A stretch of DNA of 64,000 nucleotides from Clostridium thermopalmarium DSM 5974 (GCF_002995795.1 NZ_PVXN01000053.1:124001-188000), one strand, 5' to 3'; positions 1-10,157 are shown, counted from the first letter of the stretch. The notes: generated by a model from the sequence alone, not told the origin. Made by a program: numbers and translations.

Positions 1-1
1 G

Positions 2-1673
<1,672 letters not shown>

Positions 1674-1688
1674 TGGGAGAGAAATAAA

Positions 1689-2090
1689 ATGCTAAAGTTG
1701 TTTAAATTAAAGATAGTCACTCCGGTAAAGATTTTCTTTGAAGGGCAAGTAAAAGAACTAGATACAGAAACTCTGGGAGGGAAAAGAGGAATTTTACCTA
1801 TGCATTCTCCACTGATAGCTATGTTAAAGCCTACTGTGTCAAAAGTTATACTAGAAAACGGAGAAGAGAAAAAATTCTTTTCTTCCACAGGAATCTTAAA
1901 AGTAAGTGATGGTGAAGTACTTATGCTTTGCGATGCTGCAGAATGGCCAGAGGATATAGATAGAAAAAGGGCAGAAGAAGCAAAAGCTAGAGCAGAAGGA
2001 CGTTTAAAAGATAGGGATAATGTAGATATAGAGAGAGCAAGAATGGCATTACTTAGAGCCATAAAAAGACTTGAAGTATCAAATATATAA
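1689..2090 (+). CDS. atpC: ATP synthase F1 subunit epsilon
   Basis: Epsilon subunit of F1 (133 aa), which couples the gamma stalk to the c-ring and inhibits ATP hydrolysis. The N-terminal beta-sandwich includes FEGQVKELDTETLGGKRGILPMHSPL. The C-terminal two-helix hairpin is rich in Arg/Lys/Glu (RKRAEEAKARAEGRL) and ends with the usual ERARMALLRAIKRLEV. Last gene of the atp operon; a long hairpin with a T-run follows at 2112-2204. Confidence 0.98.
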   Translation: MLKLFKLKIVTPVKIFFEGQVKELDTETLGGKRGILPMHSPLIAMLKPTVSKVILENGEEKKFFSSTGILKVSDGEVLMLCDAAEWPEDIDRKRAEEAKARAEGRLKDRDNVDIERARMALLRAIKRLEVSNI

Positions 2091-2111
2091 AAGTTATTAA
2101 TACTTTATATT

Positions 2112-2204
2112 AAGAAGGTTATTGTGTTTAAAAAGGTACTCAGTATATGTTTTGGTAAAATGTGCGCGAGTACTTGTGAAAAAAACAATAGCCTTCTTTT
2201 TTTT
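2112..2204 (+). terminator. Terminator of the atp operon with an extended nested hairpin
   Basis: The outer arms 2112-2125 (AAGAAGGTTATTGT) and 2185-2198 (ACAATAGCCTTCTT) pair with one G-U and are followed by a run of T to 2204. Inside the roughly 60-nt loop a second pairing is possible between GGTACTC (2135-2141) and GAGTACT (2168-2174). This is much larger than a normal intrinsic terminator. Confidence 0.75.
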
Positions 2205-2301
2205 GCACACTTTTATTAAAGAAATTATATATTAATAATATATTTGAAGTATATATTATTAATTCTTTGTCCATAATCTAAAGAGGAAGGCAGGGATATA
2301 C

Positions 2302-2997
2302 ATGGATAATAAGAAAAAAATACTAACTTTAATTTTAGTTACTATAGCTATAGTGTTGAATCAAAAAATATGTTATGCGTATAAAAATGTAAATTTATTT
2401 GAAAAAATGATTGAAGCATCTCAAGGTGAAATTATAGAAAATGGAGTAAGAACCAGTTTTAAATCAAATAGAAATGGACAAGAATTAGCTAAATACTTCA
2501 TAAATAAAATCAATTCTAGCTATCGCACTGAAGCAAAATCCCATATAAATAAAGAAAATTACTATATTGATTTTGAAGAAGATAGCATAAAAGGAACAAT
2601 AACTATAACAAGTTATAAAACAAAAAACATAGTAACCATAGATATTATCCAAAAATGTAATAATAATGAGCTAGACAGAATTAAAAACAATATAAAACTT
2701 ATTACTGCTCCTGTATCTCGGGGTGATGAATCATATTATGAGTATTTAAAGGCAAAGCTGCCTAATAGGAATTTAAAAAGCTTAAATAAGCAATTAATCT
2801 CTATATTAAAGAAAAACGGAGCAGTCAACATTAGTTCAATAGAATTAAATAATGGATTTAGTAACTGCGCATATACCCGCAAATATACACCCAAAGTTAA
2901 TAATGGTAAACTAATGGATTTAAATTTTGCATTGAGCAGTTATGCTTCGGGAAAATATTTAATTATTGGGACTCCTGAGATAATTATAGCTTACTAG
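2302..2997 (+). CDS. ywmB: YwmB family protein (TATA-box-binding-protein-like fold)
   Basis: 231 aa with an N-terminal hydrophobic stretch (residues 7-24, LTLILVTIAIVLNQKICYA), so exported or membrane anchored. I call it YwmB mainly from position: in Bacillus and Clostridium a gene of this size lies between atpC and murA, directly ahead of spoIID and spoIIQ. It ends 30 nt before murA and is probably cotranscribed with it. The molecular function is not established. Confidence in the family is moderate because there is no catalytic motif to check. Confidence 0.75.
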   Translation: MDNKKKILTLILVTIAIVLNQKICYAYKNVNLFEKMIEASQGEIIENGVRTSFKSNRNGQELAKYFINKINSSYRTEAKSHINKENYYIDFEEDSIKGTITITSYKTKNIVTIDIIQKCNNNELDRIKNNIKLITAPVSRGDESYYEYLKAKLPNRNLKSLNKQLISILKKNGAVNISSIELNNGFSNCAYTRKYTPKVNNGKLMDLNFALSSYASGKYLIIGTPEIIIAY

Positions 2998-3027
2998 TTA
3001 AGGAACGATGGAATGGAGAGGATATAA

Positions 3028-4287
3028 ATGAAAAAGATAATAGTAGAAGGTGGAAAAAGACTGAGTGGTGAAGTGGATATAAGTTCAGCTAAAAATGCTG
3101 TACTTCCTATAATTGCAGCTAGCATATTGAGTGGAAAAAAAAGTAGAATAATAGATGCACCTTTGCTTCAGGATGTATATGTAATAACCGAGGTTTTAAA
3201 ATCCATTAATGCTAATGTTAATATAGACAAAAGTAAGAAAGAAATAATTATAGATACTTCTTCAGTTAAAAGTGTAGAGCCAGATAGTGAGTTAGTGAGA
3301 AAGATGAGAGCCTCTTTTCTGATCATGGGACCTATGGTTGCAAGGTTTGGAAGATTTAAAATATCCTTGCCTGGTGGATGTAATATTGGCAGCAGACCTA
3401 TAGATCTTCATTTAAAAGGTTTTACAGCATTAGGAGCTAAAGTTAGTTTTGGTCATGGACACGTAGAAGCTTATGCTCCGAGATTAATAGGAAATAAGAT
3501 ATATTTAGACTTTCCTTCTGTTGGAGCTACAGAAAATATAATGATGGCAGCAGTATTATCAGAAGGGGAGACTATTATAGAAAATGCTGCAAGTGAACCA
3601 GAAGTACAAGATCTAGCAGAGTTCTTAAATTCTATGGGAGCACGAATAAGCGGAGCAGGGACTGATACTATCAGAATTGTAGGGGTAAGAGAACTAGAAG
3701 AGTCCACATACAAACCTATACCAGATAGAATTGAAGCAGGAACCTTTATGGTTGCAGCAGCAATTACAAAAAGTAAGTTGAAAATAAACGGAGTGAGGGA
3801 GGAACACTTAAAACCAATTATAGCCAAATTAAGGGAAATAGGAGTTTGTATGGAAAAAGAAGGGGATAGCATTATAGTAGATGGAAATAATGAATTTAAA
3901 CCCGTAGATATAAAAACAATGCCTTATCCAGGATTTCCAACGGATATGCAGGCTCAAATGATGAGCTTACTGTCAATTGTAAAAGGAACTAGTATTGTAA
4001 CTGAAACCATTTTTGAAAATAGATTTATGCATGCTGCTGAACTTAAAAGAATGGGTGCAAACATAAAAATAGATGGAAGATCTGCAATAATAGAGGGAGT
4101 TGAAAGACTTACTGGAAGCGATGTTAAAGCTACAGATTTAAGAGCTGGAGCTGCACTTATACTTGCAGGATTGGCTGCTGATGGATATACGAAAATAGGA
4201 GATATATATCATATAGATAGGGGATATGTTGATATAGAGGAAAAGCTTGTTAAGTTAGGAGCAGAAATCAGAAGAATTGATGAATAA
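3028..4287 (+). CDS. murA: UDP-N-acetylglucosamine 1-carboxyvinyltransferase
   Basis: First committed step of peptidoglycan synthesis: transfers enolpyruvate from PEP to UDP-GlcNAc in the cytoplasm. 419 aa, full length. Lys22 of SAKNAVLP and the catalytic Cys118 in the loop [17 protein letters not shown] are present; a Cys here is the normal fosfomycin-sensitive form. [10 protein letters not shown] at the C terminus is also typical. RBS GGAGAGG at 3013-3019. Followed by a compact terminator. Its position before spoIID matches the murAA paralog of B. subtilis. Confidence 0.98.
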   Translation: MKKIIVEGGKRLSGEVDISSAKNAVLPIIAASILSGKKSRIIDAPLLQDVYVITEVLKSINANVNIDKSKKEIIIDTSSVKSVEPDSELVRKMRASFLIMGPMVARFGRFKISLPGGCNIGSRPIDLHLKGFTALGAKVSFGHGHVEAYAPRLIGNKIYLDFPSVGATENIMMAAVLSEGETIIENAASEPEVQDLAEFLNSMGARISGAGTDTIRIVGVRELEESTYKPIPDRIEAGTFMVAAAITKSKLKINGVREEHLKPIIAKLREIGVCMEKEGDSIIVDGNNEFKPVDIKTMPYPGFPTDMQAQMMSLLSIVKGTSIVTETIFENRFMHAAELKRMGANIKIDGRSAIIEGVERLTGSDVKATDLRAGAALILAGLAADGYTKIGDIYHIDRGYVDIEEKLVKLGAEIRRIDE

Positions 4288-4316
4288 AGTTACACTATAA
4301 TGGTGTAACTTTTTTT
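4288..4316 (+). terminator. Intrinsic terminator after murA
   Basis: Arms AGTTACAC (4288-4295) and GTGTAACT (4303-4310) with a 7-nt loop, then seven T. Confidence 0.9.
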
Positions 4317-4467
4317 AATGGAGGAATATAGAGAGTTTAGAGCTACTCTATATTAATCTGGAAAGAATAGCTATTAAGGGTAGCTTGTATAAAATGAGGT
4401 AATATTTTCAGAAAGTAGATAATAGTATAGTATTGATTTTAAATTTAGAGAGTAGGGAGAAAAACAT

Positions 4468-5496
4468 ATGCAGAAAATTATTATTGGGATACTTTCTGGT
4501 ATATTGTTCATTATATTGCTTTCTATTATAGTTGTGGGAGTAGATACAAAGTCATATAAAGAAGTACCAAATAACAATACAAGCCAGATAGTCGATAATA
4601 TAAAAATAAAATCAATGTACAATAAGGAAGACTTAAATATAGATGTCTATATCACTAAGGAAAATAAAATAGATAGAATGAGTATAGAAGATTATGTTCT
4701 AGGTGTAGTTGCAGCAGAGATGCCAGCAGAGTTTGAAATTGAGGCTTTAAAGGCACAAGCTGTAGCGGCTAGAACCTATGGACTTGCTCATAAGGAGAAT
4801 TTTGGAGCTCAAAAAAGTCCAAAAGCATGTGGAGCTGATGTAAATGATACTGTAGAGTTTCAGGTGTTTATGAATAAAGAAGAAAGGATGGAATTGTGGC
4901 CTAAAGATAAGAGAGAAGAGTATTGGGATAAGCTTAATAAAGCTGTAAAAGAGACAGAAAATGAGGTCTTATCTTATGATGGGAAACTTGTTATGGCTCC
5001 TTATTATTTTTCTACCAGTAGTGGAAGAACAGAGGATGCGAAAGATGTATTTAATAGGAGCATTCCATATCTAAAAAGTGTAGAAAGTCCTGGAGAAGAA
5101 AGATCACGTAAGTATGTAAGTGAAGTTAAGTATACTTATGGCCAACTTGCAGATATATTAAATAGATATAATTATAATTTTAATATGAAATCTTCTACAT
5201 TAAAAAATCAGATAGCAATATTGGAAAGAACTCAGGGTGGAAGTGTATCTAAAATGAAAATCGGAAATCAATACATATCAGGACAAAATTTTAGAAATAT
5301 ACTAAATCTAAATTCTGCTAACTTTGATATAAAATTTAATTCTAATGATGTAGTTATTGTATGTAAAGGATATGGACATGGGGTTGGAATGAGTCAGTGG
5401 GGAGCAGATGCTATGGCAAAAGAAGGATATAATTATAAGGAGATACTATCCCATTATTATCAAGGAACAGATGTAATAAAGCTAAATGTTAAATAG
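4468..5496 (+). CDS. spoIID: Stage II sporulation protein D (peptidoglycan lytic transglycosylase)
   Basis: 342 aa. Part of the mother-cell engulfment machine with SpoIIM and SpoIIP; it cuts glycan strands after denudation by SpoIIP. One N-terminal membrane anchor (residues 4-26). The SpoIID domain shows IEDYVLGVVAAEMPAEFEIEALKAQ (early Glu region of the active site), PYYFSTSSGRTEDA and the closing GHGVGMSQWGADAMA. The ATG follows AGTAGGGAG. Upstream, TAATATT (4400-4406) resembles a sigma-E -35 box, but the -10 partner (about 4421) is weak. Its neighbours spoIIQ and spoIIID support the assignment. Confidence 0.97.
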   Translation: MQKIIIGILSGILFIILLSIIVVGVDTKSYKEVPNNNTSQIVDNIKIKSMYNKEDLNIDVYITKENKIDRMSIEDYVLGVVAAEMPAEFEIEALKAQAVAARTYGLAHKENFGAQKSPKACGADVNDTVEFQVFMNKEERMELWPKDKREEYWDKLNKAVKETENEVLSYDGKLVMAPYYFSTSSGRTEDAKDVFNRSIPYLKSVESPGEERSRKYVSEVKYTYGQLADILNRYNYNFNMKSSTLKNQIAILERTQGGSVSKMKIGNQYISGQNFRNILNLNSANFDIKFNSNDVVIVCKGYGHGVGMSQWGADAMAKEGYNYKEILSHYYQGTDVIKLNVK

Positions 5497-5594
5497 ATAC
5501 AGGATAAAAAAGTGGAGAGTGGAGAAGTGAAGAGTTTAGAAATGTAGAAATTTAGAAAGTTTATATATGCAATTTAAAGATTAAAGATGAGAGG

Positions 5595-5639
5595 ACAAAT
5601 GTTGAATTGAGCAGAGCTTAATTCGGCATTTGTTTTTTT
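5595..5639 (+). terminator. Intrinsic terminator after spoIID
   Basis: Arms ACAAATGTTGAATT (5595-5608) and AATTCGGCATTTGT (5620-5633) followed by a T-run. The stretch 5497-5594 before it is purine-rich without a gene. Confidence 0.85.
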
Positions 5640-5704
5640 GTTTTATAAAGTAGGATAATGTCTAAAATCAAGGAAAAATGAGGAAAAGTTTTTTCATAAA
5701 ATAG

Positions 5705-5733
5705 GTATTTTTTATTTCTAACAGGACAAACTA
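5705..5733 (+). promoter_or_regulatory. Candidate sigma-F/G type promoter of spoIIQ
   Basis: GTATT (5705-5709), 14-nt spacer, GGACAAACTA (5724-5733). The second box fits the forespore consensus GGnnAnAhTr at every fixed position. It would start transcription near 5740, giving a leader of only about 13 nt. spoIIQ is sigma-F controlled in B. subtilis. The same 10-mer occurs upstream of the DUF1657 gene. Confidence 0.5.
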
Positions 5734-5752
5734 CAAAACGGAGGTGTTTTTT

Positions 5753-6511
5753 ATGGAAAACAAAGACAATAACAAAAGTGTTTTAAATTTCTTAAAAAAG
5801 GAGGGCTTCTATGTAATTTTATTTGTTTGTTTATGCATAATAGCAACAGTTACTGCAATAACAACAAAAAATAACAAAAAGGTAGATAATAGTCCTAAAA
5901 CTACACAAAATCAAAAGGCTGATTCTAATAAGCCTGATGGCAGTGTTTCTCTATCTCAAAAAGATAAAGAAATCAATAATGCAGTTCAAGTAAAGCAGAA
6001 CGAAGATGTAAAAAAAGCTGATACAGGAATGCAAGTGTCTACAGAAAAAGAAGTATCAGTATCAAACTCATCACAGCCAGAGTTTATAAAACCTGTAGAA
6101 GGCGAAATAGTGATGAAATATTCACAAACACCTGTATGGTGGGAAACTTCAAAATCATACAGACCTAACTTTGGTATAAACATAAAAGCAAATGTAGGTA
6201 CACCTGTAAAAGCTGTTGCTAGTGGTGAAGTTAAATCAATAAATGAAAACGGATCTTTTGGAACAACTGTTACAATTTATCATCCTGAAAGTGGAAAGGC
6301 TACTGTTTATGGGAACTTAGATAAAGAAGTAAAAGTAAAGAAGGGTGATAAGGTAACTCAAGGACAGGAAATAGGAAAAATAGGAAAGACCTCCTTGAGA
6401 GGAATGTCAGAAGAAATAGGAAACAATTTCTTACACTTTGAGGTACTTAAAAATTTAAAGGAGGATGCACAATATTCAAGTGAAAATCCAGAAAAATATA
6501 TAAAATACTAA
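5753..6511 (+). CDS. spoIIQ: Stage II sporulation protein Q (degenerate M23/LytM protein)
   Basis: Forespore-membrane protein that pairs with mother-cell SpoIIIAH across the septum to form the engulfment channel. ATG at 5753 is chosen: an upstream in-frame GTG (5744) lies inside the RBS GGAGGTG. One membrane segment (about residues 17-37), a charged Ser/Lys/Asp linker, then a LytM fold from about residue 110. Zinc ligands of active M23 enzymes are mostly missing: the HxxxD region reads NFGIN and the HxH motif reads FLH. A structural, non-hydrolytic role is likely. Gene order spoIID-spoIIQ-spoIIID supports the name. Confidence 0.92.
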   Translation: MENKDNNKSVLNFLKKEGFYVILFVCLCIIATVTAITTKNNKKVDNSPKTTQNQKADSNKPDGSVSLSQKDKEINNAVQVKQNEDVKKADTGMQVSTEKEVSVSNSSQPEFIKPVEGEIVMKYSQTPVWWETSKSYRPNFGINIKANVGTPVKAVASGEVKSINENGSFGTTVTIYHPESGKATVYGNLDKEVKVKKGDKVTQGQEIGKIGKTSLRGMSEEIGNNFLHFEVLKNLKEDAQYSSENPEKYIKY

Positions 6512-6523
6512 TTTAACAGTAAA

Positions 6524-6555
6524 AGCCATTTTCCGATTTTATTCGGAAAATGGCT
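6524..6555. terminator. Hairpin after spoIIQ
   Basis: Perfect 13-bp stem: AGCCATTTTCCGA (6524-6536) with TCGGAAAATGGCT (6543-6555), 6-nt loop. There is no good T-run on either side, so termination would have to be Rho-like or the hairpin protects the mRNA end. Confidence 0.6.
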
Positions 6556-6633
6556 AAATAATAAGGATGACATAGTAATTTAAAAGACTATAAGTGCATA
6601 TTTATAAATATATAAGGTTAAGGAGGTAGCACT

Positions 6634-6888
6634 TTGAAAGATTACATTGAAGAAAGAGTTCTAGAAGTTGCAAGGTATATAATAGAATCAAAAGCTACTA
6701 TAAGAAAAACAGCTAAGGTTTTCGGTGTAAGTAAAAGTACAATACACAAAGATATGACAGAGAGGTTACCTAAAATAAATCCACAAGTTGCTAAACAGGC
6801 AAAGGATGTTTTAGACTTAAATAAGTCTGAAAGGCATATAAGAGGCGGTAAAGCAACAAAAATGAAGTACAAGACTTTGGAAGGATAA
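6634..6888 (+). CDS. spoIIID: Sporulation transcriptional regulator SpoIIID
   Basis: 84 aa DNA-binding protein of the mother cell that tunes sigma-E genes and helps turn on sigK. It starts with TTG at 6634, well spaced behind AGGAGGT (6621-6627); no ATG fits. Helix-turn-helix: ATIRKTAKVFGVSKSTIHKDMTERL (residues 21-45). The C-terminal basic tail (HIRGGKATKMKYK) is the second DNA contact known in the family. Near-usual length. Located between spoIIQ and mbl as in Bacillus. Confidence 0.97.
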   Translation: MKDYIEERVLEVARYIIESKATIRKTAKVFGVSKSTIHKDMTERLPKINPQVAKQAKDVLDLNKSERHIRGGKATKMKYKTLEG

Positions 6889-6942
6889 AGTTTCTATTTC
6901 TGCTCAAAAAAAAAGGATTTTTTTGTAATCCTATAGAATAAT

Positions 6943-6971
6943 TTGATATAAGCGTATATAATTAATATAGA
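6943..6971 (+). promoter_or_regulatory. Candidate sigma-A promoter of mbl
   Basis: TTGATA (6943-6948), 17-nt spacer, TATAGA (6966-6971), about 45 nt before the start codon. Confidence 0.5.
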
Positions 6972-7017
6972 TAATTAATTAAGTAGAATCTACAAAAGAG
7001 CAGGAGTGAAAATAGAG

Positions 7018-8049
7018 ATGTTTTTTAGAATGAGCACAGATATGGGAATAGATTTAGGAACAGCTACAGTACTGGTTTATATTAAAGGTAAAGGTATTGT
7101 TTTAAAAGAACCTTCAGTAGTTGCAATTGATAAGAACGCTAATAGAGTGCTGGCTGTAGGAGAAGAAGCTAGGCAAATGATAGGAAGGACTCCAGGCAAT
7201 ATAGTTGCTATTCGTCCGTTGAAGGATGGAGTAATATCAGATTATGATATTACTGAAAAAATGCTAAAACATTTTATAAGAAAAGCATGTGGAAAGAAAA
7301 AGGTAGGGGCACCAAGGGTAGTAATTTGCGTTCCATGTGAAGCTACGGAGGTAGAAAAGAGAGCTGTCAAAGATGCAGCAGTTAATGCTGGAGCTAAAAA
7401 AGTGTTCCTAATAGAAGAACCTTTAGCAGCAGCTATTGGCTCAGGATTAGATATAACAAAAGCAAGTGGAAATATGGTTATAGATATTGGTGGAGGTACC
7501 ACTGATATTGCAGTTATCTCATTAGGAGGAATGGTTGTAAGAAGTTCTATTAAAGTAGCTGGAGATAATTTTGATGATGATATAATAAAGTACATAAGAA
7601 AAAAGCATAAACTTATGATAGGCGAGAGAACAGCAGAAGAGCTAAAAATAAATATAGGGACAGCCTATAAGAGAGAAGATAATATTACTATGGAAATAAG
7701 AGGAAGAGATTTAATAACAGGCCTTCCTAAGAATATAAGTGTGTCCTCAGAAGAAGTGAGGGAAGCGTTAAGCGAATCTGTTAATGCTATCGCAGAGTGC
7801 ACTCATTCAGTGCTAGAAAGAACACCACCTGAGCTTGCAGCTGATATTGCTGATAAAGGTATTATGATGACAGGTGGAGGATCATTATTGCATGGATTGG
7901 ATAAGCTAATAGCTGATGTTACAAAGGTCCCTGTATATGTTGCTCAAGATTCTGTTTCATCAGTTGCTCTTGGCACAGGAGAAGTCTTAAATTTTCTAGA
8001 TAAAATAGATGCATCTTATAAGGGCCAAGATATCAATTTAATAGATTAA
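7018..8049 (+). CDS. mbl: Rod-shape-determining actin homolog (MreB/Mbl family)
   Basis: Bacterial actin that forms membrane-bound filaments and guides lateral wall synthesis. ATG at 7018 is used because the earlier in-frame GTG (7006) is part of the RBS AGGAGTG. About 343 aa. Actin-type nucleotide motifs: GIDLGTATVLVY near the start, VIDIGGGTTDIAVISLGG in the middle, MMTGGGSLLHGLD near the end. RTPGNIVAIRPLKDGVISDY is diagnostic for MreB/Mbl. I prefer Mbl because it directly follows spoIIID as in B. subtilis; the sequence alone does not separate Mbl from MreB. Confidence 0.93.
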   Translation: MFFRMSTDMGIDLGTATVLVYIKGKGIVLKEPSVVAIDKNANRVLAVGEEARQMIGRTPGNIVAIRPLKDGVISDYDITEKMLKHFIRKACGKKKVGAPRVVICVPCEATEVEKRAVKDAAVNAGAKKVFLIEEPLAAAIGSGLDITKASGNMVIDIGGGTTDIAVISLGGMVVRSSIKVAGDNFDDDIIKYIRKKHKLMIGERTAEELKINIGTAYKREDNITMEIRGRDLITGLPKNISVSSEEVREALSESVNAIAECTHSVLERTPPELAADIADKGIMMTGGGSLLHGLDKLIADVTKVPVYVAQDSVSSVALGTGEVLNFLDKIDASYKGQDINLID

Positions 8050-8065
8050 AGTTATACTTGCTATA

Positions 8066-8104
8066 AAAAGCTCTATGACTAATGTTTAGTTATAGAGCTT
8101 TTTA
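8066..8104. terminator. Bidirectional terminator between mbl and yyaC
   Basis: Long stem AAAAGCTCTATGACTAA (8066-8082) with its near-perfect complement at 8086-8103, bounded by A and T runs, so it can act for both convergent genes. Confidence 0.85.
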
Positions 8105-8112
8105 TAAATTCG

Positions 8113-8664
8113 CTATATAAAATTATTATTCTTTTTCGAATGTAGTTGATAAAGATAATAGGAATGTATAAGAGAATGAGTAATAACTTTAGCCATGCCT
8201 ATAATCAAATCTAAACGTATATTTCTATTTGTAAATAGTTCATTATTGTCACTAGAGTCCACAATACCTATTATAGAGCTTTCACCCACCTCAGGAAGGA
8301 ACTTGCCTACGCCTTTTCCAGGGTGTATGGGATAATCTCTAGCCTGTATTTCGCCTATGTTTTTACTATCTCCTAAACAAGCATCTATACCTATTATATT
8401 AGATGATGGGTGTATTTTTTTTATTTCTTGTAGTTTCTTATCTATATTTAGAGCATGTATAGGTTCGGAAATGGTTCCATATACCTTGAGGGGAAATTTT
8501 TGTGTTTTTAAAAGGGTTCCCACCAAGGGGCCCAGACAATCACCTATACATCTATCTGTACCTATGCATACAATTATAGAGCTATCGTCTATATAATCCT
8601 TTAAAAAGTATGCAATTTCATAGTATGATAAGTTGTCTTTATAGTGGACTCTAACTTTATTCAA
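8113..8664 (-). CDS. yyaC: Spore protease-like protein YyaC
   Basis: 183 aa. Related to the germination protease GPR fold; found in spore formers. Motifs CIGTDRCIGDCLGPLVG and IGIDACLGDSKNIGEI (acidic residues of the GPR-like site), and HPGKGVGKFLPEVG. An upstream GTG (8673) overlaps the RBS AAGGAGGTG, so I take TTG at 8664, 8 nt after GGAGG. The real substrate is unknown; the spore protease label comes from the family. It converges with mbl and shares a terminator. Confidence 0.85.
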   Translation of the reverse strand: MNKVRVHYKDNLSYYEIAYFLKDYIDDSSIIVCIGTDRCIGDCLGPLVGTLLKTQKFPLKVYGTISEPIHALNIDKKLQEIKKIHPSSNIIGIDACLGDSKNIGEIQARDYPIHPGKGVGKFLPEVGESSIIGIVDSSDNNELFTNRNIRLDLIIGMAKVITHSLIHSYYLYQLHSKKNNNFI

Positions 8665-8683
8665 AATTGACACCTCCTTGTTA

Positions 8684-8713
8684 ATTTATATGAAAAATAG
8701 TTATGTAATATGA
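8684..8713 (-). promoter_or_regulatory. Possible sigma-E type promoter of yyaC
   Basis: On the minus strand TCATATT (8713-8707), 14-nt spacer, CATATAAAT (8692-8684), close to the sigma-E consensus kmATATT/CATAcAnT. The predicted start would fall inside the ribosome binding site, which lowers confidence. Confidence 0.3.
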
Positions 8714-8773
8714 TGAAATAAAAGAATAAAAAAAGTAAATTATGAAATAATTAACATATGGAGGCGATTTGAT

Positions 8774-9367
8774 ATGAATAATAGATGGTTGTCTTTTATA
8801 GTGATTTTATGTACTTTAGTAAGCAGTTGTATTATGATAGGATTTAGTTTTGAAGAAAATGATATCAAAAATTCACTAACTATTACTGATTCTTATAAAC
8901 AAGCAGAAAAAGAGATTGAAAAACCTAAAAAAATTCAAAATGAATCTATTAAAATAGAAGAAAAAAAAGAGAGTGTAGAAGAAAAGTATACTCATAATAT
9001 GGATGAACATAACGATGAGAAAAAAGAAAACAAATATGAAATATCAGCAGATAAATATATAAGCAAACCTGAATATATGCACGAGTGTTATAAAGATGAT
9101 TATTCATATGAGAAACAAGAAGAGGTACCTGTATTTAAAGTATCTACAGACGTTATAAGAAAAGAGGTAACCTTAAGAGATAAACAAAAGTTATTTATGA
9201 TAGCAACAAAGTTATCGCCAAAGGATTTTATTAAGATAAAAGAATATCTTTATTGGAAAGATGAAGAAGAAGGAACAAGAAGGATTATAGAGTTAATAAA
9301 AAATAAATTGAACAAAGAAGACTATGAAAAAGTAAAAAGCATATTGGGTAAATATATTTATATGTAG
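8774..9367 (+). CDS. Unknown membrane-anchored protein with charged linker
   Basis: 197 aa, not recognised. Residues 6-24 form a signal/anchor helix (LSFIVILCTLVSSCIMIGF). Residues 30-130 are highly charged (Lys/Glu/His/Asp) and probably disordered. The last 65 residues look folded and helical (LRDKQKLFMIATKLSPKDFIKIKEYL...KVKSILGKYI). This arrangement suggests an extracytoplasmic or forespore-membrane protein with a small C-terminal domain. RBS GGAGGCG at 8760-8766. Monocistronic, between yyaC and the tRNA operon; a sporulation role is only a guess from neighbours. Confidence 0.7.
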   Translation: MNNRWLSFIVILCTLVSSCIMIGFSFEENDIKNSLTITDSYKQAEKEIEKPKKIQNESIKIEEKKESVEEKYTHNMDEHNDEKKENKYEISADKYISKPEYMHECYKDDYSYEKQEEVPVFKVSTDVIRKEVTLRDKQKLFMIATKLSPKDFIKIKEYLYWKDEEEGTRRIIELIKNKLNKEDYEKVKSILGKYIYM

Positions 9368-9525
9368 TTAAGGAGCTAAAGATTTAGTGGAGCAGTGGAA
9401 AAGGTGAGGATTAAAACAAATTTAAAATCATAAAAGTTTTAAATGAATATATGTTTAAAATTAAGATATTTAAAGAAAAACTTAGAAAAATCAACTAGAA
9501 TTGATATAATGTGTGTTTATTTGTG

Positions 9526-9554
9526 TTGAAATAAAATTAATATCAGGTTATACT
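9526..9554 (+). promoter_or_regulatory. Sigma-A promoter of the tRNA operon
   Basis: TTGAAA (9526-9531), exact 17-nt spacer, TATACT (9549-9554), about 47 nt before the first tRNA. The preceding stretch from 9368 holds no gene. Confidence 0.75.
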
Positions 9555-9600
9555 AATATTCGTTGAGCGGCGATTCCGCAAAACAAAAACAAATAAATAC

Positions 9601-9676
<76 letters not shown>

Positions 9677-9681
9677 ATAAC

Positions 9682-9766
9682 GGAGGAGTTCCCGAGTGGC
9701 CAAAGGGGGCAGACTGTAAATCTGTTGCGTTTCGCTTCAATGGTTCGAATCCATTCTCCTCCACCA
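9682..9766 (+). tRNA. tRNA-Tyr (anticodon GTA), copy 1
   Basis: Class II tRNA of 85 nt with a long variable arm and encoded CCA. Acceptor GGAGGAG pairs with CTCCTCC (9756-9762). Anticodon loop CTGTAAA gives GTA. Identical to the copy at 9907-9991. Confidence 0.97.
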
Positions 9767-9771
9767 TAAAT

Positions 9772-9847
9772 GGGCGCATAGCTCAGCTGGGAGAGCATCT
9801 GCCTTACAAGCAGAGGGTCACAGGTTCGAGCCCTGTTGTGCCCACCA
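9772..9847 (+). tRNA. tRNA-Val (anticodon TAC)
   Basis: Acceptor GGGCGCA pairs with TGTGCCC (one G-U), anticodon loop CTTACAA gives TAC, CCA is encoded. Only 5 nt after the preceding tRNA-Tyr. Confidence 0.97.
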
Positions 9848-9906
9848 CTTATTGGATAAGTTATTGGTAGTAAATTTGATTTTTAGCTTATGTAAAAAAT
9901 TAATAT

Positions 9907-9991
9907 GGAGGAGTTCCCGAGTGGCCAAAGGGGGCAGACTGTAAATCTGTTGCGTTTCGCTTCAATGGTTCGAATCCATTCTCCTCCACCA
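9907..9991 (+). tRNA. tRNA-Tyr (anticodon GTA), copy 2
   Basis: Base-for-base identical to the tRNA at 9682-9766, while the flanks differ. Last tRNA of the operon; a terminator follows immediately. Confidence 0.97.
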
Positions 9992-9994
9992 TAT

Positions 9995-10026
9995 GAAGAC
10001 ATCTTGAATAAGGTGTCTTTTGCTTT
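9995..10026 (+). terminator. Terminator of the tRNA operon
   Basis: Stem AAGACATCTT (9996-10005) with AGGTGTCTT (10011-10019), then TTGCTTT. Confidence 0.8.
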
Positions 10027-10091
10027 ACATAAAAATTTTGTATAAAATTTTAGTTTGCGATATAAAATATACAATAATTCTATCGAAATTA

Positions 10092-10120
10092 TTGACACTG
10101 TAGTTTTGCTATGATAATAT
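10092..10120 (+). promoter_or_regulatory. Sigma-A promoter of the SAM riboswitch-metK unit
   Basis: Consensus TTGACA (10092-10097), 17-nt spacer, TAATAT (10115-10120), about 40 nt before the aptamer. Confidence 0.75.
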
Positions 10121-10157
10121 TATTTTACTTAAAATTAAATAAGAGATAAGAAAAAAG

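Noticed and set aside
6596-6617. Sigma-E promoter for spoIIID using GCATATT
   Set aside because: A normal spacer would place the -10 box in the ribosome binding site; other spacings match poorly.
6913-6932. AGGAT/AATCCT hairpin after spoIIID as terminator
   Set aside because: The stem is short and no T-run follows it; the nearby T stretch is inside the loop.
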